Shown: piece by piece, positions 33,861 to 42,795 of the stretch
How the letters are laid out: every line of letters starts with the position of its first letter
How positions within the stretch are numbered: the first letter of the stretch is position 1
Assembly: GCF_900660755.1 (NCBI RefSeq)
Contig: NZ_LR215050.1
Coordinates: 1,116,001 to 1,180,000, forward strand
Length of the DNA: 64,000 bases
Direction: 5' to 3'
From: Acholeplasma hippikon
Lineage (GTDB): Bacteria; Bacillota_I; Bacilli_A; Acholeplasmatales; Acholeplasmataceae
Program-made: the position numbers and the translations under genes
The notes under the pieces: generated by a model
What the model saw: only the letters and a program-made list of their open reading frames with translations
Databases searched by the model: none
What the model was told of the DNA's origin: nothing

Positions 33861-36675
33861 TAAAGATTTTATTAGTATAAGGGGAGCCAGAGGGAATAAC
33901 TTAAAGAATATTGATTTAGATATTCCTAAAAATAAACTCGTTGTAATGACGGGTGTTTCTGGTTCAGGTAAGTCGAGTTTAGCATTTGATACGATCTATC
34001 AAGAAGGTCAAAGAAGATATATGGAATCACTTAGTTCATATGCTAGACAATTCTTAGGCAACTATGAAAAACCTGATGTAGATTCAATTGATGGGTTATC
34101 ACCGTCGATTTCAATTGATCAAAGAACAACTTCAAATAACCCACGTTCAACAGTAGGTACAGTTACCGAAATTTATGATTACTTTAGACTTTTATATGCA
34201 AGAGTAGGTACACCTTATTGCCCAGGTACTGATGTACCAGTCACTAAACAAACTATTGAAGAGATGACATTAAGAGTGTGTCAATTGCCTGAAGGAAGTA
34301 AAGTAATGATTGTATCTCCGGTAATTGAAAGACAAAAAGGTACACATAAAGACAAATTACAACAATTCTTAAAAGATGGTTTCACAAGAGCTTGGGTAGA
34401 CGGTAAGGCAACCTTAATTGAAGAAATGGAAGATTTAGATAAGAATAAATTCCATGATATCGGATTAATTGTTGATAGAGTTGTTATTAAAGATGAAGTG
34501 CGTTCAAGAGTATATGATGCAATGGAACTTGCAAGTAAATATGCGAATGGTAGAACAAGAGTTATTGTGAATAATGAACAAATATTAAACTTCTCACAAA
34601 ACTATTTCTGTGAAGGTATTGATTTTACCATTCCAGAATTAGAACCACGCTTATTCTCATTTAATACGCCAATTGGGGCATGTCCACATTGTAATGGTTT
34701 AGGTGTAAAACTAGAAGTTTCTAAACAACTAGTTTTAAATAAAGAAAAAGCTATTTTAGATGGTGGAATCTTACCATTTAAATATGCCGATGATGGTAAC
34801 TTAAACCTTCAAGAAATTGAAGTCGTATGTAAACATTACGGTATTGATACAAATGTTCCAATCAGAGAATTATCTGATGAACAGATTGATATTATTCTTT
34901 ATGGAACCAAAGAAAAAATTAATTTCCAATTACGTTCTAACTCAGGTCGTTCACACGAAAAGTATGAAAAATTTGAAGGTATCATTACGCAATTAAACAG
35001 ACGATACTTAGAAACTACATCTGATTGGATTAGAACTTGGATTGAATCATACATGACGGAATCAACATGTCCAGTATGTCACGGACATCGTTTAAATCAA
35101 GCGGCATTATCTGTTAAGATTAATGGTTTAAATATTAGTGAACTGATGGAACATGCAATTGTTGATTTAATTCCACTGTTAAAACAATTAACATTAACGA
35201 ATGAACAACAACAAATTGCACATTTAGCTCTACAAGAAATTGATAGTCGCCTAAGTTTTTTAAATGATGTCGGGTTAGGCTATTTAGATTTAGCGCGTTC
35301 AGCAGGTACATTATCTGGTGGCGAAGCACAACGTATTCGTTTAGCAACACAAATTGGTTCTAAACTTTCAGGCGTGTTATATGTCTTAGATGAGCCATCA
35401 ATTGGCTTACATCAAAAAGATAATGAACGCTTAATTAACTCACTGAAAAAGATGCGTGATTTAGGTAACACATTAATTGTTGTTGAACATGATCACGACA
35501 CAATGGAAAGTGCAGATTACTTAATTGATATTGGACCTGGTGCTGGAATTCATGGTGGTAGCGTCATGGCAGCTGGTACACCTGAAGAAGTTAAGAATAA
35601 CCCAAACAGTTTAACAGGTAAGTACTTAAACGGAGAATTAAAGATAGATGTACCCAAAATAAGACGTAAGGGTACAGGTAAAGATATCTTAGTGATTGGT
35701 GCTAGAGAAAACAACTTAAAAAATATTAATGTAAGTTTCCCAGTGGGTAAATTAACATTAGTAACTGGGGTATCAGGCTCTGGTAAATCAACACTCGTAA
35801 ATGAAGTCTTAATGAAAGGCTTAAGAAATAAAATATATAAATCTAAAGATATCGCTGGTACACATGATATGATTGCGGATTATGGATTAATCGATAAGAT
35901 TATTGAAATCTCACAATCACCGATTGGATATAGTCCAAGAAGTAACCCAGCAACATATACAGGTGTATTTGATGATATTCGTGATGTCTTCGCTCAAACA
36001 AATGAGTCAAAAATGAGAGGATACTTAAAAGGAAGATTCTCATTTAACGTTAAGGGTGGACGATGTGAAGCATGTTCTGGTGATGGTGTTAAGAAAATTT
36101 CAATGCACTTCTTACCGGATGTATATGTACCATGTGAAGTATGTGGAGGTACAAGATATAATCACGAAACACTTCAAGTGAAGTTCAAAGGTAAAAACAT
36201 TGCAGAAGTCTTAGATATGACTGTAGAAGATGCATGTGATTTCTTTGAAAATCATCCAAAGATTTACAAACAATTAAAAACTTTAAAAGATGTGGGATTA
36301 GGCTATATTAAATTAGGCCAAAGTGCAAACACATTATCAGGCGGGGAAGCTCAAAGAGTTAAACTTGCCTCAGAATTATATAAACGTATTACACCATCAA
36401 CACTTTATGTGTTAGATGAACCAACAACAGGATTACACACAGATGATGTGAAGCGTTTAGTGAGTGTACTTCATCAAATTGTGGATCAAGGAGCAACAAT
36501 AGTGGTCATTGAACATAACTTAGACGTTGTTAAAAATGCAGACTACATCATTGATTTAGGTCCGGATGGAGGCGCAAACGGAGGGTATGTTGTAGCAACT
36601 GGAACACCAGAAGAGGTGGCACAAGTTGAGGCAAGTTATACAGGTCAGTATTTAAAGAAAATACTTAATGGGTAA
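33853..36675 (+). CDS. uvrA: Excinuclease ABC subunit A
   Basis: Damage-recognition ATPase of nucleotide excision repair. 940 aa with two ABC modules: Walker A GVSGSGKSSL near the N-terminus and again near the middle (GVSGSGKSTL), signatures SGGEAQRIRLA and SGGEAQRVKLA, and zinc motifs CPHC, CPVC, CEAC and CEVC. Start at ATG 33853 after AAGGAAAAG. It overlaps ligA, so the two repair genes are coupled. uvrB is not in the window. Confidence 0.97.
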   Translation: MNSKDFISIRGARGNNLKNIDLDIPKNKLVVMTGVSGSGKSSLAFDTIYQEGQRRYMESLSSYARQFLGNYEKPDVDSIDGLSPSISIDQRTTSNNPRSTVGTVTEIYDYFRLLYARVGTPYCPGTDVPVTKQTIEEMTLRVCQLPEGSKVMIVSPVIERQKGTHKDKLQQFLKDGFTRAWVDGKATLIEEMEDLDKNKFHDIGLIVDRVVIKDEVRSRVYDAMELASKYANGRTRVIVNNEQILNFSQNYFCEGIDFTIPELEPRLFSFNTPIGACPHCNGLGVKLEVSKQLVLNKEKAILDGGILPFKYADDGNLNLQEIEVVCKHYGIDTNVPIRELSDEQIDIILYGTKEKINFQLRSNSGRSHEKYEKFEGIITQLNRRYLETTSDWIRTWIESYMTESTCPVCHGHRLNQAALSVKINGLNISELMEHAIVDLIPLLKQLTLTNEQQQIAHLALQEIDSRLSFLNDVGLGYLDLARSAGTLSGGEAQRIRLATQIGSKLSGVLYVLDEPSIGLHQKDNERLINSLKKMRDLGNTLIVVEHDHDTMESADYLIDIGPGAGIHGGSVMAAGTPEEVKNNPNSLTGKYLNGELKIDVPKIRRKGTGKDILVIGARENNLKNINVSFPVGKLTLVTGVSGSGKSTLVNEVLMKGLRNKIYKSKDIAGTHDMIADYGLIDKIIEISQSPIGYSPRSNPATYTGVFDDIRDVFAQTNESKMRGYLKGRFSFNVKGGRCEACSGDGVKKISMHFLPDVYVPCEVCGGTRYNHETLQVKFKGKNIAEVLDMTVEDACDFFENHPKIYKQLKTLKDVGLGYIKLGQSANTLSGGEAQRVKLASELYKRITPSTLYVLDEPTTGLHTDDVKRLVSVLHQIVDQGATIVVIEHNLDVVKNADYIIDLGPDGGANGGYVVATGTPEEVAQVEASYTGQYLKKILNG

Positions 36676-36680
36676 TCTAT

Positions 36681-37172
36681 ATGAATAATGATAACGATAA
36701 TAAAGATATAATCGATGAAATCGATAAGGCGTTAGAAGATAGAGAGAAAAAAAGAACCTATAAACTAGGATACTTTTTACACAACAACTTTAGTATTCAC
36801 ATCCTTTTAACAGTCATAGTGAATTTATTTAGTTTTGGAATTGTGATGGGATTTTCAAAAGAGTTTTTTGAAATTGCAGATATTTCATCAATTCAAGGAT
36901 TTTTCCTTGTAGTTGTCATGTATAGTCTATTTGAAACAACCATAAAGATGCTTACGATTAGTCTCTTTTATAAAGTTGTCATTCATACACTAGGAATTAT
37001 TTTCTTAGTTATTAATATGGTATTGTTCTGGATTATTAGTTTAATCGTTCATGATTTTACATTCTTTAATAACCCGCTCAATATATTTACATTTACGATT
37101 TTATTTATGATTGTAAGAACACTATTCACTGTTTATGTAAGAAAAACAAAGTGGATTCAAGGAGGAGCTTAA
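36681..37172 (+). CDS. YvlD-like membrane protein
   Basis: A 163-aa protein with an acidic/basic N-terminal stretch (about 1-25) followed by four membrane segments. Size, topology and the location between uvrA and hprK recall Bacillus YvlD (phage-holin-like superfamily), whose gene is beside hprK. Sequence identity cannot be judged here, so this is a tentative family call. It starts 5 bases after uvrA and ends 1 base before hprK. Confidence 0.65.
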   Translation: MNNDNDNKDIIDEIDKALEDREKKRTYKLGYFLHNNFSIHILLTVIVNLFSFGIVMGFSKEFFEIADISSIQGFFLVVVMYSLFETTIKMLTISLFYKVVIHTLGIIFLVINMVLFWIISLIVHDFTFFNNPLNIFTFTILFMIVRTLFTVYVRKTKWIQGGA

Positions 37173-37173
37173 G

Positions 37174-38121
37174 ATGGCAGTTGAAAGATCAATTTCTGTA
37201 AAAAAGATTGCTAAACATATGGAGTTAGCAGTTGTTGCAGGGTTTGAAGGAATAACAAGAAGAGTCAGTGTAGAAATGCTAGCGAGACCAGGAGTTGAGT
37301 TTGCAGGATTCTTAGACTTTTATGACAAAGAAAGAATTTTATTAATTGGTTCAAAGGAAGCACACTTCTTACGCTTGTTTGATGAAGTAATTCAAAAATC
37401 GCGTGTTGAAGCCGTTATTAAACAAGAACCACCAGCAGTAATATTTAGTGTGAATGTGGATATTCCTGAATATTTCTTAGAATTAGGTAACAAGTATAAT
37501 GTGCCTATTTTAAAGAGTAAAGAAAGAACAACGCCTGTTAACTCTAAGTTATACTCATACTTACGTAGTGAATTAGCACCTAGACAATCAATTCACGGTA
37601 CATTACTTGATATTTATGGCATGGGGACTTTAATCATTGGTAAGAGCGGTATTGGTAAATCTGAAACAGCACTTGAATTAATTAAAAGAAACCATATTTT
37701 AATTGCTGATGATCGTGTAGATGTTTATGAAACAGCACCAGGTATTATCATTGGACAAGCACCAAAGATTCTAGAACGTTACATTGAAATTCGCGGAATA
37801 GGTATTGTTGATGTCGTTCAAATGTTAGGTGCTGGTGCTTTTAGAGAAAATAAAAAAATTAGATTAGTTGTTGAACTTGAACCTTGGGATGATAAGAAAG
37901 TTTATGATCGACTAGGTTTAGAAACTGAAGTTTATGAAGTCTTTGATACAAAGATTCCTAAAGTAACAATTCCAGTCTTACCAGGTAGAAATAACGCGAC
38001 ATTAGTTGAATCAGCAGCAATGAATCAAAAGTTAAAATACTTAGGATATAACGCAGCTGAACAACTTGTAAAGAATGTCGCAATCAAGGCAGCAGGAAAA
38101 GGAGAAGACGATGAAGAGTAG
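37174..38121 (+). CDS. hprK: HPr kinase/phosphorylase
   Basis: Phosphorylates HPr on Ser46 and reverses it, linking glycolytic state to sugar uptake control. 315 aa: an N-terminal HprK domain, then a P-loop GKSGIGKSETALEL (about 157-170), DDRVDVY, and the family signature EIRGIGIVDV. GGAGGAG precedes the ATG. The hprK-lgt-ppaX-trxB-whiA neighbourhood is the Bacillus one, which supports the calls for all five. Confidence 0.96.
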   Translation: MAVERSISVKKIAKHMELAVVAGFEGITRRVSVEMLARPGVEFAGFLDFYDKERILLIGSKEAHFLRLFDEVIQKSRVEAVIKQEPPAVIFSVNVDIPEYFLELGNKYNVPILKSKERTTPVNSKLYSYLRSELAPRQSIHGTLLDIYGMGTLIIGKSGIGKSETALELIKRNHILIADDRVDVYETAPGIIIGQAPKILERYIEIRGIGIVDVVQMLGAGAFRENKKIRLVVELEPWDDKKVYDRLGLETEVYEVFDTKIPKVTIPVLPGRNNATLVESAAMNQKLKYLGYNAAEQLVKNVAIKAAGKGEDDEE

Positions 38122-39745
38122 TTTTAAAAAGTATCAAAATTATATCGTGTTTGGTGGTTTTGCGTTAGTTTTCATGTTCTTGGTTTTTATTGCAACATTT
38201 AATCAAGTAGAACGTGCAAAAGCAGGTGGTGGTTGGGATTCAACCTTTAATGTGCCAGGGTTACCTGTTGCATGGTATGCAGTCTTTATTATGGTTGGTA
38301 TTATTTTCGCAACTATTTTAGGATATTTAGAATTTAAACGTGCTGAGCAAGACCCGGAAATTCTTTGGGACGGATTATTGATTTTCGTTTTTGTAGGTAT
38401 TTTAGGGGCTAGACTGTGGTATGTATTTTCTGACATTTTAAGAAGTATAACTGAAGGTACATTAGCAAATAATGATTTCATTAAAAATCCACTTTTAATT
38501 ATTGGATATAATGGTAGTTCATTTGAGTTAGCTGGTTTAGCAATTCATGGTGGTATTATCTTTGTCTTTATAGGATTAATATTCTTTACAAGACGTAGAA
38601 AAATCAGTTACTGGTTTATGTTAGACATTGTTGCACCAGGATTCTTAATTGGTCAAGCAATGGGACGTTGGGGTAACTTCATGAACCGTGAGTTATATGG
38701 GCCAGTAATGAATAATGCAAATTGGTTACCTGCATTTATTAGAGAAAGAATGGATTTTGGTGCTGGGGTTTATAACGTAAATACTGGAACACCTGAGTAT
38801 CATCATCCAACATTCTTATATGAAAGTTTATGGAACTTAGTTGGTTTAATTATTATACTTGCATTTAGACATAAGAAGAAATTTAGATTAGGTGATATGC
38901 TAGCATTCTATTTAGTTTGGTATGGTGTAGGTAGAATCCCAACAGAAACACTTCGTATTTTAGAATCATCATTATCTGGTGAACCTTTATCTGCTGGTGG
39001 TGTGTCAATTTCTATTCTTACATCAATTGGATTAATCATTGCAGGTTTATTAGTATTCTTCTTAAAACGTAAGTATCAAAAGAACTTACCTTACTATGAT
39101 GAATACGGTAAAAAGGCAGTTTTATTTGATTTAGATGGAACACTGCTTGATACATTAGCATTAATTAAAGTTAATACAAGAGAAACATTTAAAAAATTCT
39201 TACCAAATATTAATTTAAGCGATGATGAATTAAAAGCATTCTTCGGACCAACTTTACATGAAAGTTTTAGTTGGTATGAAAAAGATCCAAAGAAAATTGA
39301 ACAAATGGTGACATTTTATCGTGAACGAAACCGAATTAATCATCACGAATTAGGTGTGAAAGGTTTCCCACATGCATATGAGGCATTAGAAGCACTTAAA
39401 AATAATGGTTATTTAATTGGTGTTGTATCAAGTAAGAAAAAAGAATTTGTTGAATTAGGATTAGAACAAAATGATTTATTAAAGTTTGTTGATGTTGTTG
39501 TTGGTAGTGATGATGTGAATAAACATAAACCGCATCCTGAACCAATTTTAAAAGCATTAGAAATTTTAAATGTTACCAAAGAAAACGCCACATATGTAGG
39601 AGATCATGCCAATGACGTCTTAGCAGCTAAAGCGTGTGGTATGCGTGCAATTGGTGTAAGCTATTCAATTCATTACCGCGAATTATTAGCTGCAAAACCA
39701 GATATTGTGATTGATGATTTAGAAAAATTACTTAAAATATTTTAA
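38111..39745 (+). CDS. lgt: Fused Lgt (prolipoprotein diacylglyceryl transferase) and PpaX-like HAD phosphatase
   Basis: A 544-aa single reading frame. Residues 1-325 are Lgt, the membrane enzyme that adds diacylglycerol to lipobox cysteines: seven or so membrane segments, AIHGG and the signature GRWGNFMNRELYG. Residues 336-544 are a HAD hydrolase with DLDGTLLDT (D340), VVSSKKKEF, KPHPEPI and YVGDHANDV, most like pyrophosphatase PpaX. The linker is about 14 residues and holds no start codon or ribosome-binding site. In Bacillus lgt and ppaX are separate neighbours. Start at ATG 38111 after AAAAGGAGAAG, overlapping hprK by 11 bases. Confidence 0.92.
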   Translation: MKSSFKKYQNYIVFGGFALVFMFLVFIATFNQVERAKAGGGWDSTFNVPGLPVAWYAVFIMVGIIFATILGYLEFKRAEQDPEILWDGLLIFVFVGILGARLWYVFSDILRSITEGTLANNDFIKNPLLIIGYNGSSFELAGLAIHGGIIFVFIGLIFFTRRRKISYWFMLDIVAPGFLIGQAMGRWGNFMNRELYGPVMNNANWLPAFIRERMDFGAGVYNVNTGTPEYHHPTFLYESLWNLVGLIIILAFRHKKKFRLGDMLAFYLVWYGVGRIPTETLRILESSLSGEPLSAGGVSISILTSIGLIIAGLLVFFLKRKYQKNLPYYDEYGKKAVLFDLDGTLLDTLALIKVNTRETFKKFLPNINLSDDELKAFFGPTLHESFSWYEKDPKKIEQMVTFYRERNRINHHELGVKGFPHAYEALEALKNNGYLIGVVSSKKKEFVELGLEQNDLLKFVDVVVGSDDVNKHKPHPEPILKALEILNVTKENATYVGDHANDVLAAKACGMRAIGVSYSIHYRELLAAKPDIVIDDLEKLLKIF

Positions 39746-39757
39746 GGGGGTATTGAT

Positions 39758-40657
39758 GTGTACGACATTTTAATTATAGGTAGTGGCCCCGCTGGGATGA
39801 CTGCAGCAATTTATGCAAAAAGAGCAAACTTAAACGTAGTATTATTTGAAAAAGGTGCACCAGGAGGACAAGTTGTAAGTACTGCAGAAGTAGAAAACTA
39901 TCCTGGGTTTAAAAAGACAAGCGGTTATGAAGTAGCAACGAATATGTTCGAGCATGTTCTATCACTTGGCATTCAAGTTAAGTTTGAAGAAGTTATAGAA
40001 GTATTGGATTTAGTCACACATAAAGTTGTTAAAACAACTGATAGTGTTTATGAAACAAAAACGGTTTTAATCACAACCGGTGCAGTCCCAAGAACATTAG
40101 GTGTGAAAAATGAAGAAAACTTTACATATAATGGTATCTCATGGTGTGCGATTTGTGATGGCCCATTATATAAAGATAAAAAAATAGTTGTTGTTGGTGG
40201 GGGTAATTCTGCGGTTGAAGAATCAATTTACTTATCATCACTTGCAAGTCATGTAACAGTCGTTCAAAACTTACCTCACTTAACAGCGGATTTAAAGTCC
40301 CAAGAAATCTTAAGAAATAAAGAAAATGTTGAAATCATTTATGATGCAAAAGTAATTGAATTCTTAGGGGACTTTAATCTAGAAGGTGTTAAAGTTTTAA
40401 AACAAGATAAGGAAATCTTAATTCCTTGTGATGGGGTATTCGAATATATTGGATTAAGACCAGTCACTGACATGTTTAAAAACTTGGGTATCTTAAATGA
40501 TTATGGATATGTTAAAGTAAATTCAAAAATGGAAACAAGTGTTAAAGGTATTTATGCTGCAGGTGATGTGTGCGAAAAACAAATCAGACAAATCGTTACT
40601 GCAGTGAATGATGGCGCAATTGCCGTTCAAAATATCTTAAAATATTTAGAACAATAA
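39758..40657 (+). CDS. trxB: Thioredoxin reductase
   Basis: NADPH-dependent flavoprotein reducing thioredoxin. 299 aa: FAD motif IIGSGPAGMTAA at the N-terminus, redox CAIC in ISWCAICDGPLY (about 128-139), NADPH motif VVGGGNSAVEES, and the C-terminal FAD motif GIYAAGDVCEK. It starts with GTG at 39758, preceded by AAGGGGG; the nearby ATG is out of frame. Part of the hprK-to-acpS run. Confidence 0.95.
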   Translation: MYDILIIGSGPAGMTAAIYAKRANLNVVLFEKGAPGGQVVSTAEVENYPGFKKTSGYEVATNMFEHVLSLGIQVKFEEVIEVLDLVTHKVVKTTDSVYETKTVLITTGAVPRTLGVKNEENFTYNGISWCAICDGPLYKDKKIVVVGGGNSAVEESIYLSSLASHVTVVQNLPHLTADLKSQEILRNKENVEIIYDAKVIEFLGDFNLEGVKVLKQDKEILIPCDGVFEYIGLRPVTDMFKNLGILNDYGYVKVNSKMETSVKGIYAAGDVCEKQIRQIVTAVNDGAIAVQNILKYLEQ

Positions 40658-40674
40658 AAAGGATGTGAATCGTC

Positions 40675-41601
40675 TTGAGCTTTGCCAAATTAGTAAAAGA
40701 AGAACTTACTAAAATTCAAGAACCAAAAGATGTGTCATTAGCTGAATTAGCGGCAATGATTGAACTTGGAACTGAGTTTTCAATCTCAAATGGTCAAAAA
40801 GCACTTTGGTTTAAATCAAACAACACAAATGTCGCAAGACGATTTTTAAGTTTGTTAAAGCAACTCTATAAAGTTGAAAATACACTTTTAACGAAACAAC
40901 AAAGTAATTTTAGAAAAGGTATGCAAATTCAACTAGGAATTACAGAGAGTTTAGAAGAAATTATTTCTGAACACGGTATATTTTCGGATTCAGATGATAA
41001 GGATTTAATTCTACAAACGAGTGAAGCAAAATGTGCCTATTTAAGAGGTGCATTCTTAACGAGTGGTTCTGTGAATGATCCTAAAACTGCAGAATATCAT
41101 TTAGAAATTTATGCAGAAAATAAAAATGTTATCTTACGCATTCAACGTTTAATGAATGACTTGGATTTGAATGCGAAAATAACTACCCGTCGTAAGGGAT
41201 TAATTTGTTACTTAAAAGATGCTTCTAGTATTGAAGATTTCTTAAGATATATTGGTGCATCAGAAACAGTTTTTGAATTTGAAGATATAAGAATTAAAAG
41301 AGATTTTAATAACTCAATTAATCGTGTTTTAAACTGTGAGATTGCCAATGAAAAGAAAACACTTATGGCAGCAAATGCTCAGTTAGATGATATTATGATT
41401 GTGGAAAAGAACTTTTCTAATCTAAATGTTAAATTAAAACAAGCTATCTATATTAGAAAAGAAAACCCAGATGTAAGTTTAAATGAATTAGTTGATGTAT
41501 TTGAAAAGATGTATAAAGAAAAAATTACCAAGTCTGGATTAAATCATCGCTATAAAAAAATAAAAGAACTAGCTGATGAAGTAAGGAGTAATAATGTATG
41601 A
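40675..41601 (+). CDS. whiA: DNA-binding protein WhiA
   Basis: WhiA family protein with a degenerate LAGLIDADG fold (about 20-210, including CAYLRGAFLTSGSVNDP) and a C-terminal HTH (about 255-308). It affects division or chromosome segregation in Firmicutes; its targets here are unknown. 308 aa, normal. Starts with TTG at 40675 after AAAAAGGATG; no in-frame ATG fits. Overlaps acpS (ATGA). Note that rapZ and mgfK/yvcK, usually between trxB and whiA, are missing here. Confidence 0.93.
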   Translation: MSFAKLVKEELTKIQEPKDVSLAELAAMIELGTEFSISNGQKALWFKSNNTNVARRFLSLLKQLYKVENTLLTKQQSNFRKGMQIQLGITESLEEIISEHGIFSDSDDKDLILQTSEAKCAYLRGAFLTSGSVNDPKTAEYHLEIYAENKNVILRIQRLMNDLDLNAKITTRRKGLICYLKDASSIEDFLRYIGASETVFEFEDIRIKRDFNNSINRVLNCEIANEKKTLMAANAQLDDIMIVEKNFSNLNVKLKQAIYIRKENPDVSLNELVDVFEKMYKEKITKSGLNHRYKKIKELADEVRSNNV

Positions 41602-41951
41602 TTAAATCGATTGGAACAGATTTAGTTGAGATTAGTCGTATCAAGGAACTTGATATCAAACGTTTTGCTGAACGCATCTTATCAAGCGAAGAATTAGAAA
41701 TTTTTAATGATATAACAGATGATAATAGACGTCATACATTTATTGCCGGACGCTTTGCTGCAAAGGAAGCATTATTCAAATGTTTCAAACAAGGGGATAA
41801 AACTGCAAACTATAAAGACTTTATCATCTTGAATGATAGTCATGGTGCACCCTATGTTTCATCGAGATTTATTGAGGGTTTAACCTGTCATATTACAATT
41901 ACACACACAAATGAGCATGCAATTGCGTTTGTTGTGTTAGAAAATCTGTAA
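41598..41951 (+). CDS. acpS: Holo-acyl-carrier-protein synthase
   Basis: Transfers 4'-phosphopantetheine from CoA to acyl carrier protein. 117 aa with the two metal-binding motifs: GTDLVEISRI (about 6-15) and GRFAAKEALFKCF (about 52-64). The final HAIAFVVL strand is standard. Overlaps whiA by four bases and ends the ligA-to-acpS run just before a new promoter. Confidence 0.95.
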   Translation: MIKSIGTDLVEISRIKELDIKRFAERILSSEELEIFNDITDDNRRHTFIAGRFAAKEALFKCFKQGDKTANYKDFIILNDSHGAPYVSSRFIEGLTCHITITHTNEHAIAFVVLENL

Positions 41952-41955
41952 AAAG

Positions 41956-41984
41956 TTGTAAATCAAATGATATTTCGCTATAAT
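41956..41984 (+). promoter_or_regulatory. Promoter for the 239-aa membrane protein gene
   Basis: TTGTAA (41956-41961), 17-bp spacer, TATAAT (41979-41984); 34 bases before the gene start. Confidence 0.82.
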
Positions 41985-42018
41985 AGATATGCGTATTTTT
42001 AAAGAAGGATGTGGAAAA

Positions 42019-42738
42019 ATGGCTCGTGCGAATAAAAATGAAGTATCAAAAAAAGAAGTAAAAGAAAAGAAAGTATCAGGAGTTTTAACAGGGGTTAAGG
42101 AAGAATCTCCAAAAGGTGAATTATTCTTTAAAATCGTTTTATACATCATGGCTGCTGGATTATTAGCAATTACACTATACTTTGTAATTGACACAATCTT
42201 TAATAAGTCAGATAAAGGATTCGAACCTACATATCATGCAAACAACTATGTAAATGTTTCTCATGTAAGACAAATTGTTGATGGTGAAAACTTTGAAAAC
42301 ATTGAGCATGTTGGAATTAGATATGCATTAGATCACTATAAATATGTTTATGTTTTATTTATTGCTGATTATGATCAATCAAGCATTGATGAAAAAGCTT
42401 TAGATCGTCAAACTGAAGCGTTAAATGTTGTTAATGAATTATTTGGATTAAGTGTTAAAAAAGAATTAGCTGTTACAAACCCAGATGTTGAAGATTATAC
42501 AATCGTTACATTAGGTGATGAAGTTGCGATTTTCTTTGTTGATGTTACTTTATCAGATAATGCTGCATACCGTTCAGTAGTTGATACTGGCGAAGGTCAA
42601 GCTGCTTCTGCAAGCTTACCTGTTATGTTAGAAGTTACAGATGGAATCGATTTAAATTGGTTTGGTCCTTGGACTGCAATTGATAAAAACCCTTCATCAG
42701 TAACTAAATTAAACAGCGTATTAGAAAGTTTAAAATAA
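42019..42738 (+). CDS. Unknown membrane-anchored protein (239 aa)
   Basis: A basic N-terminal cytoplasmic tail rich in Lys and Glu (about 1-35), one hydrophobic segment (about 41-63) and an outside domain of about 175 residues with mixed alpha-beta character (YVLFIADYDQSS; DEVAIFFVDVTL). The fold region recalls thioredoxin-like or low-complexity surface domains but no motif is decisive. Start at ATG 42019 with AAGGATG upstream, supported by a near-consensus promoter; own terminator. Probably well expressed. Function unknown. Confidence 0.78.
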   Translation: MARANKNEVSKKEVKEKKVSGVLTGVKEESPKGELFFKIVLYIMAAGLLAITLYFVIDTIFNKSDKGFEPTYHANNYVNVSHVRQIVDGENFENIEHVGIRYALDHYKYVYVLFIADYDQSSIDEKALDRQTEALNVVNELFGLSVKKELAVTNPDVEDYTIVTLGDEVAIFFVDVTLSDNAAYRSVVDTGEGQAASASLPVMLEVTDGIDLNWFGPWTAIDKNPSSVTKLNSVLESLK

Positions 42739-42750
42739 TAGAAATGCATT

Positions 42751-42783
42751 AATTAGGGGGAAACTGTTTTCCCCTAATTTTAT
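42751..42783 (+). terminator. Terminator after the 239-aa gene
   Basis: AATTAGGGGGAAA (42751-42763) pairs with TTTTCCCCTAATT (42767-42779) around CTG, with a T-rich tail. Confidence 0.85.
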
Positions 42784-42795
42784 TAGGAGATAATT

